DNA from: an uncultured Clostridia bacterium
Lineage (GTDB): Bacteria > Bacillota > Clostridia > Christensenellales > Borkfalkiaceae
Direction of reading: 5' to 3'
Assembly (NCBI GenBank): GCA_947581885.1
Contig: CANPWF010000020.1
Span: forward strand, 1 to 16,011
Length of the DNA stretch: 16,011 nt
Below are positions 6,861 through 14,953 of the stretch, piece after piece. The first letter of the stretch is position 1. Each line of letters starts with the position of its first letter. Below the pieces are notes generated by a model. It was given only the letters and a program-made list of their open reading frames with translations, had not been told where the DNA came from and searched no databases. Made by a program: the position numbers and the translations under genes.

Positions 6861-8723
6861 TCAGAACTCCGACGGTGGCTTTGCCGCGCCGTAAAGATAT
6901 TTTTGGGGAGGATGTTCTTTGGGCGGATTCCCAAATTCTGTCTGTGGCGTTTCGAACCCGAGAGTATCCCCCCTGTCCGAGTGATACGAAAAAGCCGAAA
7001 CCTTTCGGATGAGCTTGTAAAACGGATGCCTCGTGTAGTCGAATTTTTTTAGCCTGAGGATATTGCAACCTCGAATGATGCAAAGAAGCTCATCGGGTGG
7101 CAATCTCAGAACTTCATCCGGTGTCAACAGCTTCCTCCGTCCCTGTCCCTCCGTCTGACGATACTGCGGAATGAGTTGCGCGATCGCAATCGTCTTGCGA
7201 TTCGTCATCGTCGAACTCACCTCGACACTCATTTCTCCGCTTCGGTCTGAGAAATATTTTGCACTGACATCATCGGTACAGCCGAGCATGAGTTGGATGT
7301 CACAGTTGCCCACGATCTCTGCCCACAGATTGCTCGGATACCTGTTCTGGAGTTGTCCGAGGCTCTGTACCGCGATCATGACGCGGATATCTCTCGACCT
7401 GAATACGCTAAGAGCTCGAGCAAAATCCGAACCGTCCGCCGCCCCACCGATCCGTCCGACATTATTGAACTCATCGAGGATGAAATTGACGGGAACGTCG
7501 CACGATGCACTCGGTCGCGAGTCCGCATAACGTGTGAGTTTGATGAACATGACCGAAAAGAACAACGACGACAGAAATGCCATCGTTGTATCTTGGTCGC
7601 TCAGGATGATATAGTACGCGCACTTTCTCTTTCCGGGAGCCGTTACGTCTATATCCGATCTCATTGTAATTTGTTGGACCGCATGGTTCTGCAAGACCTG
7701 CAATCTTGTGCCCAAGCCCAAGACAATCCCCGATCTTACGGTATCGCTCGATTGAGCAAAAAGATTGTATGAGGCGCGGGCGGGATGATCCAGCGGCAGT
7801 TTTTCAAAAAGCGCGGTGAGTTGCTTTTCGGTGTTTTGCGTCAAGAGACGGTACACCGCCGGCAAATGCTTGGAGTCAAGGTCTCTGGTTCTGTCACGGT
7901 CTATGTAGAGCATGAGAGCTTTCAGAAGGTTCCCCTCTCCGTTGTCCCAGAAATGATCCCCGCTTCCGGAACTTGTATTCCCGATAATGACATTCGTCAA
8001 CACTTGCGCCATGAGCGTGTCGCCGTTCAGATCGGACATACAATTCCACGAGTCGCTATGTTCGGGATTGACAAGATTCAGCACCTTGACTTCATATCCT
8101 TTATCGCGAAATAATTCCGAGGTGTCTGCAAACAACTCACCTTTCGGATCGGTCACGACCACTGACTCGCTTTTGCGAAGTGCCTGAAACAGAGCATTCC
8201 TGATCACGGCCCTCGACTTCATGGTGCCCGACGCGCCGAACACCGCAATGTGCCGATTGAGTTTCGTGTCCTTCGGCAAACATACCGCCCGCCCGTCAAA
8301 CTCACCCAAAATGACTCCTTCGGCTTCCTCCGCTGTGGCGACCTCCAGAGTCGACTTCATCTCCTTTTCGGTCATCCACGACGCTGTTCCGTATGTCCCG
8401 TACTTGCTTTTGGAAAAACCGCGTTCATCAAACGACCTGCTGTCGAAACGATGGTAGAGCTTCACGACCAGAAAGATAATGAGTGCGGCAAGTACCATGT
8501 ATAACAAACCGGACATTCCCTCCGCCGTAAAAGCCTTTACTATACATACGGCGGGGTTCCAGTTTATGGACGCGATTCGGACCTCTCCCGCAAGCCCGCC
8601 CGTCTCCTGCCATTGCGCATAGTTGATAAAGAGCTGCGCTACCACGCCGCACAGGTAGAGAACAAGCAATACACCAATTACAGCAAGAGCGGCAATGAGC
8701 GCGGCTTTTCCTTTTTTGTTCAA
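6861..8723 (-). CDS. virD4: VirD4/TraG-type type IV coupling ATPase
   Basis: This is the coupling protein that links the relaxase-DNA complex to the transfer channel; about 620 residues. Two membrane helices (about 5-30 and 68-90) are followed by a cytosolic ATPase domain. The Walker A-like loop is GASGTMKS (about residues 161-168), where the usual Gly before Lys is Met. VTDPKGELF follows, and Walker B is in FILDEFNNVG (about 410-420). HFWDNGEGNLLKAL is characteristic of the Gram-positive group. The best start is TTG at 8723: AGGAGG (8734-8729) lies 5 nt upstream, whereas the GTG at 8729 overlaps that ribosome binding site. The TTG follows the upstream stop by 2 nt, so expression is coupled. 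It functions at the inner membrane with the VirB4 encoded upstream. Confidence 0.93.
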   Translation of the reverse strand: MNKKGKAALIAALAVIGVLLVLYLCGVVAQLFINYAQWQETGGLAGEVRIASINWNPAVCIVKAFTAEGMSGLLYMVLAALIIFLVVKLYHRFDSRSFDERGFSKSKYGTYGTASWMTEKEMKSTLEVATAEEAEGVILGEFDGRAVCLPKDTKLNRHIAVFGASGTMKSRAVIRNALFQALRKSESVVVTDPKGELFADTSELFRDKGYEVKVLNLVNPEHSDSWNCMSDLNGDTLMAQVLTNVIIGNTSSGSGDHFWDNGEGNLLKALMLYIDRDRTRDLDSKHLPAVYRLLTQNTEKQLTALFEKLPLDHPARASYNLFAQSSDTVRSGIVLGLGTRLQVLQNHAVQQITMRSDIDVTAPGKRKCAYYIILSDQDTTMAFLSSLFFSVMFIKLTRYADSRPSASCDVPVNFILDEFNNVGRIGGAADGSDFARALSVFRSRDIRVMIAVQSLGQLQNRYPSNLWAEIVGNCDIQLMLGCTDDVSAKYFSDRSGEMSVEVSSTMTNRKTIAIAQLIPQYRQTEGQGRRKLLTPDEVLRLPPDELLCIIRGCNILRLKKFDYTRHPFYKLIRKVSAFSYHSDRGDTLGFETPQTEFGNPPKEHPPQKYLYGAAKPPSEF

Positions 8724-8725
8724 AT

Positions 8726-9853
8726 TCACCTCCTTTCAAGGCCAAGTGCTTCTTCGATGTCGCCCAGCCCTATGGTTTTTATCGTAGCAAACTTTCCAAG
8801 GTAGGATTGCACAAACTGTCGCTGTTCTTCCACACATAGAACTTCGCAACTGAGCCTCCTTCCTTCAATGGCTTCCCTGAAGCGAATCAGACGGGCGATA
8901 TCCCCGTCCAAATGAGAAAGGATATACACGCCGTCTATGTACGCATCATACTCAAACACGCCTTGTCCCATCGAGCGAGATTCCTTCGGGAACAGCACCG
9001 ACAGCAACTTCTCTGTATCGGAATGCGTCAATATTCTCAAAAGCCGTATGCCAAAGTCGTTCATGGGCACAAAGTGGATGTGTGCGTAGACCGAATCGAA
9101 CCGCTGCTCGGGATGCGCCCTCGCCCTGTTGGCATCCAACGTCCTGACGGCAACCTCGTATGACTCTCCGAAAAGAATCGCTGAGTCTACGTCTTGAATA
9201 CCTGCATTCAACCTTCCGATCTCCGATAAATTGTGGCGCGCCTTAAACTCACCCATGCCGTTCCACTTCATCGCTGCGCCGCGCGTGTTATATACCGCAT
9301 AGCATTTTCCCGTCATAAAGATTGCGCCCGCCATCCGCGAATACATCGTCTTGTTCATTTCCAGCCCTCCGATCTGTTTCAAGGAACGGGATGGATAGAA
9401 TGTAGGCTTCGATGGTACGATGTGCACAATCATGTGATTCTGCAAAACGGGAAGGCGGTAAGGGCGCGTCTCTATTTGAGCCGCCATGCATACGGCGACC
9501 GCTTCTGCGATGCGGAAATTCCGCTCCCGATGTGCTGCGTCGCCCGGGAATCGATGCTTCCAAAACGCATTCATATAATATTCGGTTGCTGATAAATCGG
9601 AAAGGAAAAACAGGGCACCCTTGTACAATCTGACTGCTTTGCCTGCCCCTCTCCCCGCTATGGTCAGGAGCCTGCATCTTGTTTCTTTTCCATCGTCAAA
9701 ACGGAGAACTTGCGGAGATGTAAGTTTCCCGATCAGCGTCTTATATACACGTTCTCTGCCGAGTAAACGAACCGAACGCATGGGAAATTCACCGACAACG
9801 GACAGCAATGTTACAAGCCGATAGACCTGACTGCCGGGACGGAAATGTATCAT
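8726..9853 (-). CDS. Winged-helix, replication-relaxation-like accessory protein
   Basis: This is a 375-residue protein of no assigned function. Residues about 5-60 (FRPGSQVYRLVTLLSVVGEFP and the following segment) look like a winged helix-turn-helix similar to replication-relaxation type plasmid proteins. The middle part has the conserved-looking segments AHRERNFRIAEAV and FYPSRSLKQIGG. The C-terminal third (from about residue 230) is alpha/beta without a motif I can name. The start at 9853 is fixed by GGAGGT 4 nt upstream; a longer frame to 9937 lacks such a site and would overlap the small gene before it. The ATG overlaps the stop of the 60-residue ORF (ATGA), and its stop lies 2 nt before the virD4 TTG. 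Position suggests a DNA-binding partner of coupling or DNA processing; this is inference. Confidence 0.75.
   Translation of the reverse strand: MIHFRPGSQVYRLVTLLSVVGEFPMRSVRLLGRERVYKTLIGKLTSPQVLRFDDGKETRCRLLTIAGRGAGKAVRLYKGALFFLSDLSATEYYMNAFWKHRFPGDAAHRERNFRIAEAVAVCMAAQIETRPYRLPVLQNHMIVHIVPSKPTFYPSRSLKQIGGLEMNKTMYSRMAGAIFMTGKCYAVYNTRGAAMKWNGMGEFKARHNLSEIGRLNAGIQDVDSAILFGESYEVAVRTLDANRARAHPEQRFDSVYAHIHFVPMNDFGIRLLRILTHSDTEKLLSVLFPKESRSMGQGVFEYDAYIDGVYILSHLDGDIARLIRFREAIEGRRLSCEVLCVEEQRQFVQSYLGKFATIKTIGLGDIEEALGLERR
8729..8734 (-). promoter_or_regulatory. Ribosome binding site that decides a TTG start for virD4
   Basis: A perfect AGGAGG ends 5 nt before the TTG at 8723, while the alternative GTG at 8729 overlaps the site itself. 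The site lies inside the 3' end of the upstream gene and next to its TGA, so virD4 translation is likely coupled. Confidence 0.7.
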
Positions 9854-10032
9854 AGCGACCTCCACGCGATTGAAGTGGATTTTCCGACATGATGATTGCT
9901 CTCTTTGTCGGAATTTCCGAGCAAAAAACGGCCCCAAAACGACTCTATAAGGAATTCCCGCTTGTCAAAAAAACGTATGTCATTTTTTCGTCGCGCAAGC
10001 CCCTCATTTTTACATACCTTTTTCGCAGTCAT
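9850..10032 (-). CDS. Small basic protein of 60 residues, unknown function
   Basis: This short frame exactly fills the gap between two larger genes. Its ATG overlaps the TGA of the DUF6100-like gene (ATGA at 10032-10029), and its own TGA overlaps the ATG of the winged-helix gene (ATGA at 9853-9850). GGGAG stands 4 nt before the ATG. The product starts MTAKKVCKNEG and is basic, with about 13 Lys/Arg against 7 acidic residues, an aromatic centre (FFDK, ESFWGRF), and no signal peptide or membrane helix. I recognise no family. The double four-base overlap argues that it is translated, whether for the peptide or only to carry ribosomes across the gap. Confidence 0.6.
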   Translation of the reverse strand: MTAKKVCKNEGLARRKNDIRFFDKREFLIESFWGRFLLGNSDKESNHHVGKSTSIAWRSL

Positions 10033-10679
10033 TTTGCTCCCATTTCTCCCTTTTCTTTGAGCCACTCGGGAAACTCTCGACGCGGCACGACATAGACTTC
10101 TGTCATATCCTTGTCCCCTTCCGCGCTCGTCTGATACAGCGAACAAACATCGGGATTATCATCCGGAAGGACATACATGGCAACAATATCCGTCACCATA
10201 TTGATCTCGATGTTATCGTGGTCGCGCCTTCGGCGCACGGGGCGGTCCCTATCGTAAATATGACGATAAATTAACACGCAATCCCTATACCGTATCGGGG
10301 CTTTCCCCATAAAAAATTCCCGCATAGCGGGAAACAAAAAAGAGCGTATATAGTCCGCGGAACCGCCCCCCTTCTTGGGAAGCAATGCCGGAATCGTGAC
10401 GTAAAACCAACCCTGCGGTGTAAAGCCGATCTCTGTTATGACGGTGCCTGCGATGATGACATTCACATCCGAAACGGCTCTCGGATTACCTGTAAATGCG
10501 GGCAATGAACGGGTCATCAGGACAAGTTTTTCGGCTGACTGTTCAAGACGCAAGGCAGCATCATACGCAGACGGAAGATCCCCGATGTCATAGACAGTGC
10601 GGGCATCTTCCGTGCGTTTTATCAAGTTCACGAGTTTCGATTTTACTCTGTCGAGCATTTCCGAAAAATCATTCTTCAT
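10029..10679 (-). CDS. DUF6100-like protein with RusA-like acidic motif
   Basis: This is a 216-residue cytoplasmic protein resembling, from memory, DUF6100 proteins of Bacillota conjugative elements. Residues 1-58 look helical. The rest is alpha/beta: GWFYVTIPALLPKK (90-103), RYRDCVLIYRHIYDRDRP (130-147), RDHDN (152-156) and LPDDNPDVCSLY (171-182). D153, D155 and D174 have the same spacing as the catalytic aspartates D70, D72 and D91 of the Holliday-junction resolvase RusA, and Asn156 matches the D-x-D-N pattern. The RusA lysine (K76) is not conserved (Ile159). A nuclease or DNA-structure-binding role is therefore possible but unproven. The start at 10679 has GGAGGA 8 nt upstream and overlaps the previous gene by 11 nt. 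Confidence 0.72.
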   Translation of the reverse strand: MKNDFSEMLDRVKSKLVNLIKRTEDARTVYDIGDLPSAYDAALRLEQSAEKLVLMTRSLPAFTGNPRAVSDVNVIIAGTVITEIGFTPQGWFYVTIPALLPKKGGGSADYIRSFLFPAMREFFMGKAPIRYRDCVLIYRHIYDRDRPVRRRRDHDNIEINMVTDIVAMYVLPDDNPDVCSLYQTSAEGDKDMTEVYVVPRREFPEWLKEKGEMGAK

Positions 10680-11199
10680 CCGGATTTTCCTCCGAAAAAA
10701 ACGTGATCTTCGGCTCGTCCTGACCGCAGAACTCGACGGTCGCCAAAAGGCAAGGTGCCTTCGGGAGTCTCAGTTTTGCGGCCATGGAAATATGAGGAAC
10801 AACGATGATATATTTGAGATCCTCATCAGGTTGCAGGAGACGAAGAAGATTTTCCTCCCCTTCATACAGCACAACCACCTCGTAACCCGTGTTCTCTTTG
10901 AGAAAAAAGAGCTGCGACGGATAAGCCGCAGCATAGTGCGCCATAGGGCTGACGCGATCTATAAATTTCAGCAGTACCCAAACGGCAAGTACGGTTCGTT
11001 GATCCGGTTGGCACATCGGATCAAGCCCGATATAATATCCGCCGCACACGTCGGCTATCTGCATCTGTCTCTTCAGGTTTCGCAATATTTTTTCCGCCGT
11101 AGCTCTCGGTTTTTGTAACATACGAAGAAGCTGCACGCGCGGTAAAGCCCCATACTGCGATAGCCATCTTACCACATGCCGTTCGTCAGGCAAAAGCAT
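10669..11199 (-). CDS. DUF5697-like winged-helix protein
   Basis: This is a 176-residue protein. The N-terminus (MLLPDERHVVRWLSQYGALP, then RVQLLRMLQK and AEKILRNLKRQM) is a winged helix-turn-helix. The second half (YPSQLFFLKENTGYEVVVLY, then DLKYIIVVPHI) is alpha/beta and could be a small REase-like or sensor domain, without clear catalytic residues. From memory it matches DUF5697, a family limited to Bacillota mobile elements and related to replication-relaxation proteins. GGAGGGG lies 4 nt before the ATG. It follows virB4 after 19 nt and overlaps the next gene by 11 nt. It may regulate the operon or bind transfer DNA; this is inference. Confidence 0.78.
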   Translation of the reverse strand: MLLPDERHVVRWLSQYGALPRVQLLRMLQKPRATAEKILRNLKRQMQIADVCGGYYIGLDPMCQPDQRTVLAVWVLLKFIDRVSPMAHYAAAYPSQLFFLKENTGYEVVVLYEGEENLLRLLQPDEDLKYIIVVPHISMAAKLRLPKAPCLLATVEFCGQDEPKITFFSEENPDEE

Positions 11200-11218
11200 A
11201 CTGCCCCTCCATCCATCT

Positions 11219-13702
11219 TTATTCGTCTCGGCGAGAAGAGCCTTCGCTTCGGCGTTTCTGCAAGAGCTCTTCTAACTCCGCGCGATCCGTCGTGACCAAC
11301 TCCTGCTCCTCCTTGGAGGCTTTGATAACGACAGGCACCTTGTTGCTGTTGGAACAGACCAACGCTTCCCCGCGTTCAAATCGAGTGACGGCACGAACCT
11401 CGGATGCCGTGAGCTTCAGCACATCCTGCACATACTTCGCTTCATCCGGCTCAAGGCCGAGAATGATTTTATTCTGGCTGTTATTGATGATCGCCCTTCC
11501 GTATTTTCCATCATCAAGGCCAAAGAAGTCCGAAAGATCCTGTGTAGCGGCGATCGCCGCGCCACCGTAGCCTCGGATCGTTTTGAAGATCGTAAGACAG
11601 AATTCTGCGGCCTCTTTGTTCGACGAAGCACCGATAAGTTGCCATATCTCGTCGATCAACACTGCTTTCCGTTTCGTTCGATCCGACTTTATATTGTCCC
11701 ACACGAAATCCAACGCAATCATCATCCCGATGGGAAGCAGTTTTCCCTTGAGTTCGGAAAGATCGAAGACGATATATTTGTTTGTCAAATCGACATTCGT
11801 CTGCTGATTAAAAGAGCGTGCCGAACCCGTAACAAAGCGGCTGAGAATAGTCGCCAACCTCTCGGTCCGAGGATGCCGCACCAACTCCTCGTGCAGATCT
11901 CCGAGAATCGGCATCGGCTTCATTTTAGGCGGAACAAGATCTCCTTCGTAAAGCGATTCATTTTCATGCGTGATCCCGAATTTTGCATATACCCGTATGA
12001 GGCTTTCGTCAAGAAGCTGCTCTTCCTCGTTCGTCATATCCGGAATAAGTAGCGAAAAGAAAATCATGAGTTGCTGGATCTTTCGGGCGAGCAACGAATC
12101 TGTCTCTGTCGGCATTTCCCCGTCGATCAGCTCCGAAACGGGTGTAACGGTATGCCGTATTTCCATGATGTTGATACAGCTCGGCGAGCCGGGCGCAATA
12201 CGGATATAACTTCCGCCAATTTGGTTGCAAGCACGATGAAATTCGTGTCCCTTAATGGGCGCAATGGTATAACATTGCACGCCGCGCATCCTCATACGCA
12301 AGGCAAGAAGCTGTAATGTGAATGTCTTGCCCGATCCGCTTGTGCCGATGAGATTCATATTCGCGTTTTTGTTCTTTCGGGTATTGAACAGATCGACAAT
12401 GCAAAGGGAATTATTGTATTGATTGACACCGAGCAACACCCCCTGTTCATCCGAAAGCTCGTAGCTCGTCAATAAATAAGTGGATGCCGCTCCGCTGGTC
12501 AAGGCGTTTCTTTTGGATTTATGTTCGAGGGACGGTGCCACACGGGCAAATGGCATCACGCTCCGCAACGCGGCTTCCTGCTCGAACTTGCAATCGGAGA
12601 CATAGATGTCCATGGATCTCAGCATGTCACTGAGTTGTTGCCGTCGCCATAGAAGTTCTTTCAGATTCTTGGCAGACACCGTAATGAACACCGACACATA
12701 GAAAAGATCCTCGTTGCAATTTGCAAGACCTTGCTTTATGTAATACCCTGCACATATGGAATTCGTCAATTCCTCAAAATCGGTGCTCGTGTCCTGTTTT
12801 CCCTTCAATTTGGTTCGGTTGAGTCTAATACGCTGGGCTACTTTATCGACCGCTTTACCTCTGTTTTCCCGAGTTAAGAACACGTCGATATCGATCCCTT
12901 CTCCGGCGTTGATCAGTGAAGACAGCCACCCTCCGCTGACCGTGCTTGGATAGCCGTCCCCTTTGATGAACAGAAAGGAATAGTACCGACCATCCATGAT
13001 AACGTAGTTGATGTGCGTAAGGTCTATACTGAAGGGCGCAAAGAAATCAACGATTGGGAGTTCCGGAACGGTATCCCGCCCGAAGACCTGCCTACGTGCC
13101 ATCGTCTCTTTCAAAAGGAGCTCGTTGACGCGGTCCGCAAAGGGCTTTTCTTCGCACATTCTGCGATTGAAAAATGTATAGAGGATCTCAGCCGCCGCTT
13201 CGTTCGGGTTTTCGGCTTGCAGAATCTCATTCCCGCATTGGGAGAAATATGCCCGCGCCGCCTGTTCTGCCGCCTGTATTACGCTGACGACGCGCTCAAA
13301 TGTGTCTCCGATGCGGGTTTCGTACTCGAAGATAAGGAAAAACCGTCGCGTCAATGCTCCCATCTCCCCCACCTCACGGATGAGTCGGATATAGCCCTCC
13401 CCGAGGCGTTTACAGTGTTCATTATTTTCCTTGGATATGTCCCGTCGAAATGCCTCTATGTGACGATCCGAATCCGCCCGACGTGTAAGGCTCTTGAATT
13501 GCATACGAATCGGCGCGATCTTCAACCAAGAGCCGAATGCGGAAATAATGCTTGCTTTCTCCTCATCGGAACGCAACATGAAATTGATAGGTTCCAGCTC
13601 AAGAATTTTCACAAACCGATTATCACTCATCTCGATGATGCCATTCCTGATATCGCGAACGGGAATAAAATCCTGGACCCTATTCCTTCTCTTTTTCGCC
13701 AT
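11219..13702 (-). CDS. virB4: VirB4/TraC-type conjugation ATPase
   Basis: This is the energising ATPase of the mating channel, about 827 residues, normally a hexamer at the inner membrane. The N-terminal half (residues 1 to about 430) is the VirB4 family region that contacts other channel subunits. The C-terminal half holds Walker A in GTSGSGKTFT (about 449-458) and Walker B in KAVLIDEIWQLI (about 676-687), followed by GGAAIAATQDLSDFF and GRAIINNSQNKIILG, typical of VirB4. I chose the ATG at 13702 because GGAGGT stands 5 nt before it; the upstream ATG at 13717 would place that site inside the coding region. The start overlaps the end of the PrgI gene by 23 nt. It closely resembles the CD1110-type VirB4 of clostridial ICEs. 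Confidence 0.95.
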   Translation of the reverse strand: MAKKRRNRVQDFIPVRDIRNGIIEMSDNRFVKILELEPINFMLRSDEEKASIISAFGSWLKIAPIRMQFKSLTRRADSDRHIEAFRRDISKENNEHCKRLGEGYIRLIREVGEMGALTRRFFLIFEYETRIGDTFERVVSVIQAAEQAARAYFSQCGNEILQAENPNEAAAEILYTFFNRRMCEEKPFADRVNELLLKETMARRQVFGRDTVPELPIVDFFAPFSIDLTHINYVIMDGRYYSFLFIKGDGYPSTVSGGWLSSLINAGEGIDIDVFLTRENRGKAVDKVAQRIRLNRTKLKGKQDTSTDFEELTNSICAGYYIKQGLANCNEDLFYVSVFITVSAKNLKELLWRRQQLSDMLRSMDIYVSDCKFEQEAALRSVMPFARVAPSLEHKSKRNALTSGAASTYLLTSYELSDEQGVLLGVNQYNNSLCIVDLFNTRKNKNANMNLIGTSGSGKTFTLQLLALRMRMRGVQCYTIAPIKGHEFHRACNQIGGSYIRIAPGSPSCINIMEIRHTVTPVSELIDGEMPTETDSLLARKIQQLMIFFSLLIPDMTNEEEQLLDESLIRVYAKFGITHENESLYEGDLVPPKMKPMPILGDLHEELVRHPRTERLATILSRFVTGSARSFNQQTNVDLTNKYIVFDLSELKGKLLPIGMMIALDFVWDNIKSDRTKRKAVLIDEIWQLIGASSNKEAAEFCLTIFKTIRGYGGAAIAATQDLSDFFGLDDGKYGRAIINNSQNKIILGLEPDEAKYVQDVLKLTASEVRAVTRFERGEALVCSNSNKVPVVIKASKEEQELVTTDRAELEELLQKRRSEGSSRRDE

Positions 13703-14012
13703 ACTCCACCTCCCCATAAATCAATTTTTTACGACGGAAAAGGAATGTCACCATGTGAAAGACAAAGGTGAACAGCGAATCCCCGTTGATACCCATCATG
13801 CCGAGAATCGCAAGAGGTATCAGCGTCACCGCCATTACAATTACCCGAATGACCCCCGCCACGGGGATCATAAAGTATTCCAAAATCCCTACCGCGGCTA
13901 TGAGCAAGATCGTCTCGATTGCGTTCCGTAAAGCAAGCATTCCGCCGAAAATTTTCCCAGAATCCGTATAATTCGCGGGAATGGAATATACGTTTTCGTT
14001 CTCTTCGTCCAT
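13680..14012 (-). CDS. prgI: PrgI-family small membrane protein (VirB3-like)
   Basis: This is a 110-residue inner-membrane component of the Gram-positive T4SS. It has the family signature: N-terminal SIPANYTDSGKIFGG, two adjacent membrane helices (about 30-50 and 52-72), a loop with GINGDSLF, and a basic segment RRKKLIYGE before a charged tail. VirB3-like proteins work next to VirB4, encoded immediately downstream and overlapping by 23 nt. Two ATG codons are adjacent (14015, 14012). The GGAGGT at 14023-14018 is 2 nt from the first and 5 nt from the second, so I prefer 14012. Confidence 0.88.
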   Translation of the reverse strand: MDEENENVYSIPANYTDSGKIFGGMLALRNAIETILLIAAVGILEYFMIPVAGVIRVIVMAVTLIPLAILGMMGINGDSLFTFVFHMVTFLFRRKKLIYGEVEYGEKEKE

Positions 14013-14036
14013 CATTTACCTCCAAAAAAAATTATC

Positions 14037-14945
14037 TCAGCCGCCTTCCAAAGTTGTCTTAAGCGAGTGCGTCATGAAGTCTATTGCCTCTCCGTAAGTA
14101 ACATCAAATTCGCCATATTGCGCGTTGATGTCAACACCGAAAGCAAGAGGAAAGAATGCGTTCGTTATCGGATGAATAACACACTTGACGAAACTCTTGA
14201 TCTCGGTGCCAATGAGTTCCAACAAATCGGACAAGATAGGGATCTCAATATGTAGTACCTCGTATGTTACAAAGAACATTTGGTCAAAAGCTCCCGTCAT
14301 TAAGGAAACCATATCGTCTGTACTCACATTCTTTTGACCCTTCGACGCAGAGTAAACGGCAAGAGCATAACAGACATCGTAATCCTCCTCCTCGCTCTCG
14401 TCTGCCAGAGCCCCCATCGACAACTCGTAATCGTATCCGCCCTCCTTGATGATTGAATGAACTTTGTTCAGCGCGTAGTCATGCCCCTTTGCAACAGTGG
14501 TGTGTACGCATGATGAGAGTTCCGAATATGCGGTTACAAGAGCACTTCCGGAGTAATCATCCGGAAGATGAAAGATGCTGTCGAAGATAATGGCGGGCAG
14601 AGAAACAATTGTTATGATCAAGAAAACGATAACCAAGCAGATGCATACAAGCACCTTGAAAAGCGTATGCCGCATAGACCATGCCGCAGATATAACCGCT
14701 CCCCAAGGTCCGCCTGCCGCTGTTCCCGCTGCGATGTTTGCGACCGCTTTCCCCGTCCGGACACCCGCCTTGACGCTTGCGGAGGTAGCATTGACTGCAG
14801 CCCCCGCCCCCTTTTCGGCGGCTTGCCGTCCCACCGTTTTCAAAGTCCGCCCGCCGACCGATCTCGCTGCCTTTGCCATTTGATTGGCTGCGCCCGCGAA
14901 ATTATCGCTTCCATCGCCAAGTTGCGACTTTTCTTTCTCGCCCAT
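14037..14945 (-). CDS. Single-pass T4SS protein, CD1108-like without lytic domain
   Basis: This is a 302-residue protein. A cytoplasmic Ala/Gly/Lys-rich N-terminus (about 1-92) precedes one membrane helix (about 95-121: LFKVLVCICLVIVFLI and following) and about 180 extracytoplasmic residues. The segment DVCYALAVYSASKGQKNVST, followed by DDMVSLMTGAFDQMFFVTYEV, recalls the stretch after the membrane helix in CD1108-type (CwlT/VirB8-like) transfer proteins. The lysozyme or NlpC/P60 domain that normally follows is absent: the protein ends shortly after GEAIDFMTHSLKTT. The ATG at 14945 is 8 nt past the VirB6 stop, with a modest AAGGA site 12 nt upstream; the longer frame to 14999 would overlap virB6. 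It is probably a structural channel component at the membrane. The family assignment is tentative. Confidence 0.6.
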   Translation of the reverse strand: MGEKEKSQLGDGSDNFAGAANQMAKAARSVGGRTLKTVGRQAAEKGAGAAVNATSASVKAGVRTGKAVANIAAGTAAGGPWGAVISAAWSMRHTLFKVLVCICLVIVFLIITIVSLPAIIFDSIFHLPDDYSGSALVTAYSELSSCVHTTVAKGHDYALNKVHSIIKEGGYDYELSMGALADESEEEDYDVCYALAVYSASKGQKNVSTDDMVSLMTGAFDQMFFVTYEVLHIEIPILSDLLELIGTEIKSFVKCVIHPITNAFFPLAFGVDINAQYGEFDVTYGEAIDFMTHSLKTTLEGG

Positions 14946-14953
14946 ATCTTTAC

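Noticed and set aside
8726..9937. 403-residue version of the winged-helix protein starting at 9937
   Set aside because: No ribosome binding site there and it overlaps the 60-residue frame; GGAGGT precedes the ATG at 9853.
13013..13771. 252-residue plus-strand frame opposite virB4
   Set aside because: Overlaps a confidently identified VirB4 N-terminus and has no domain features.
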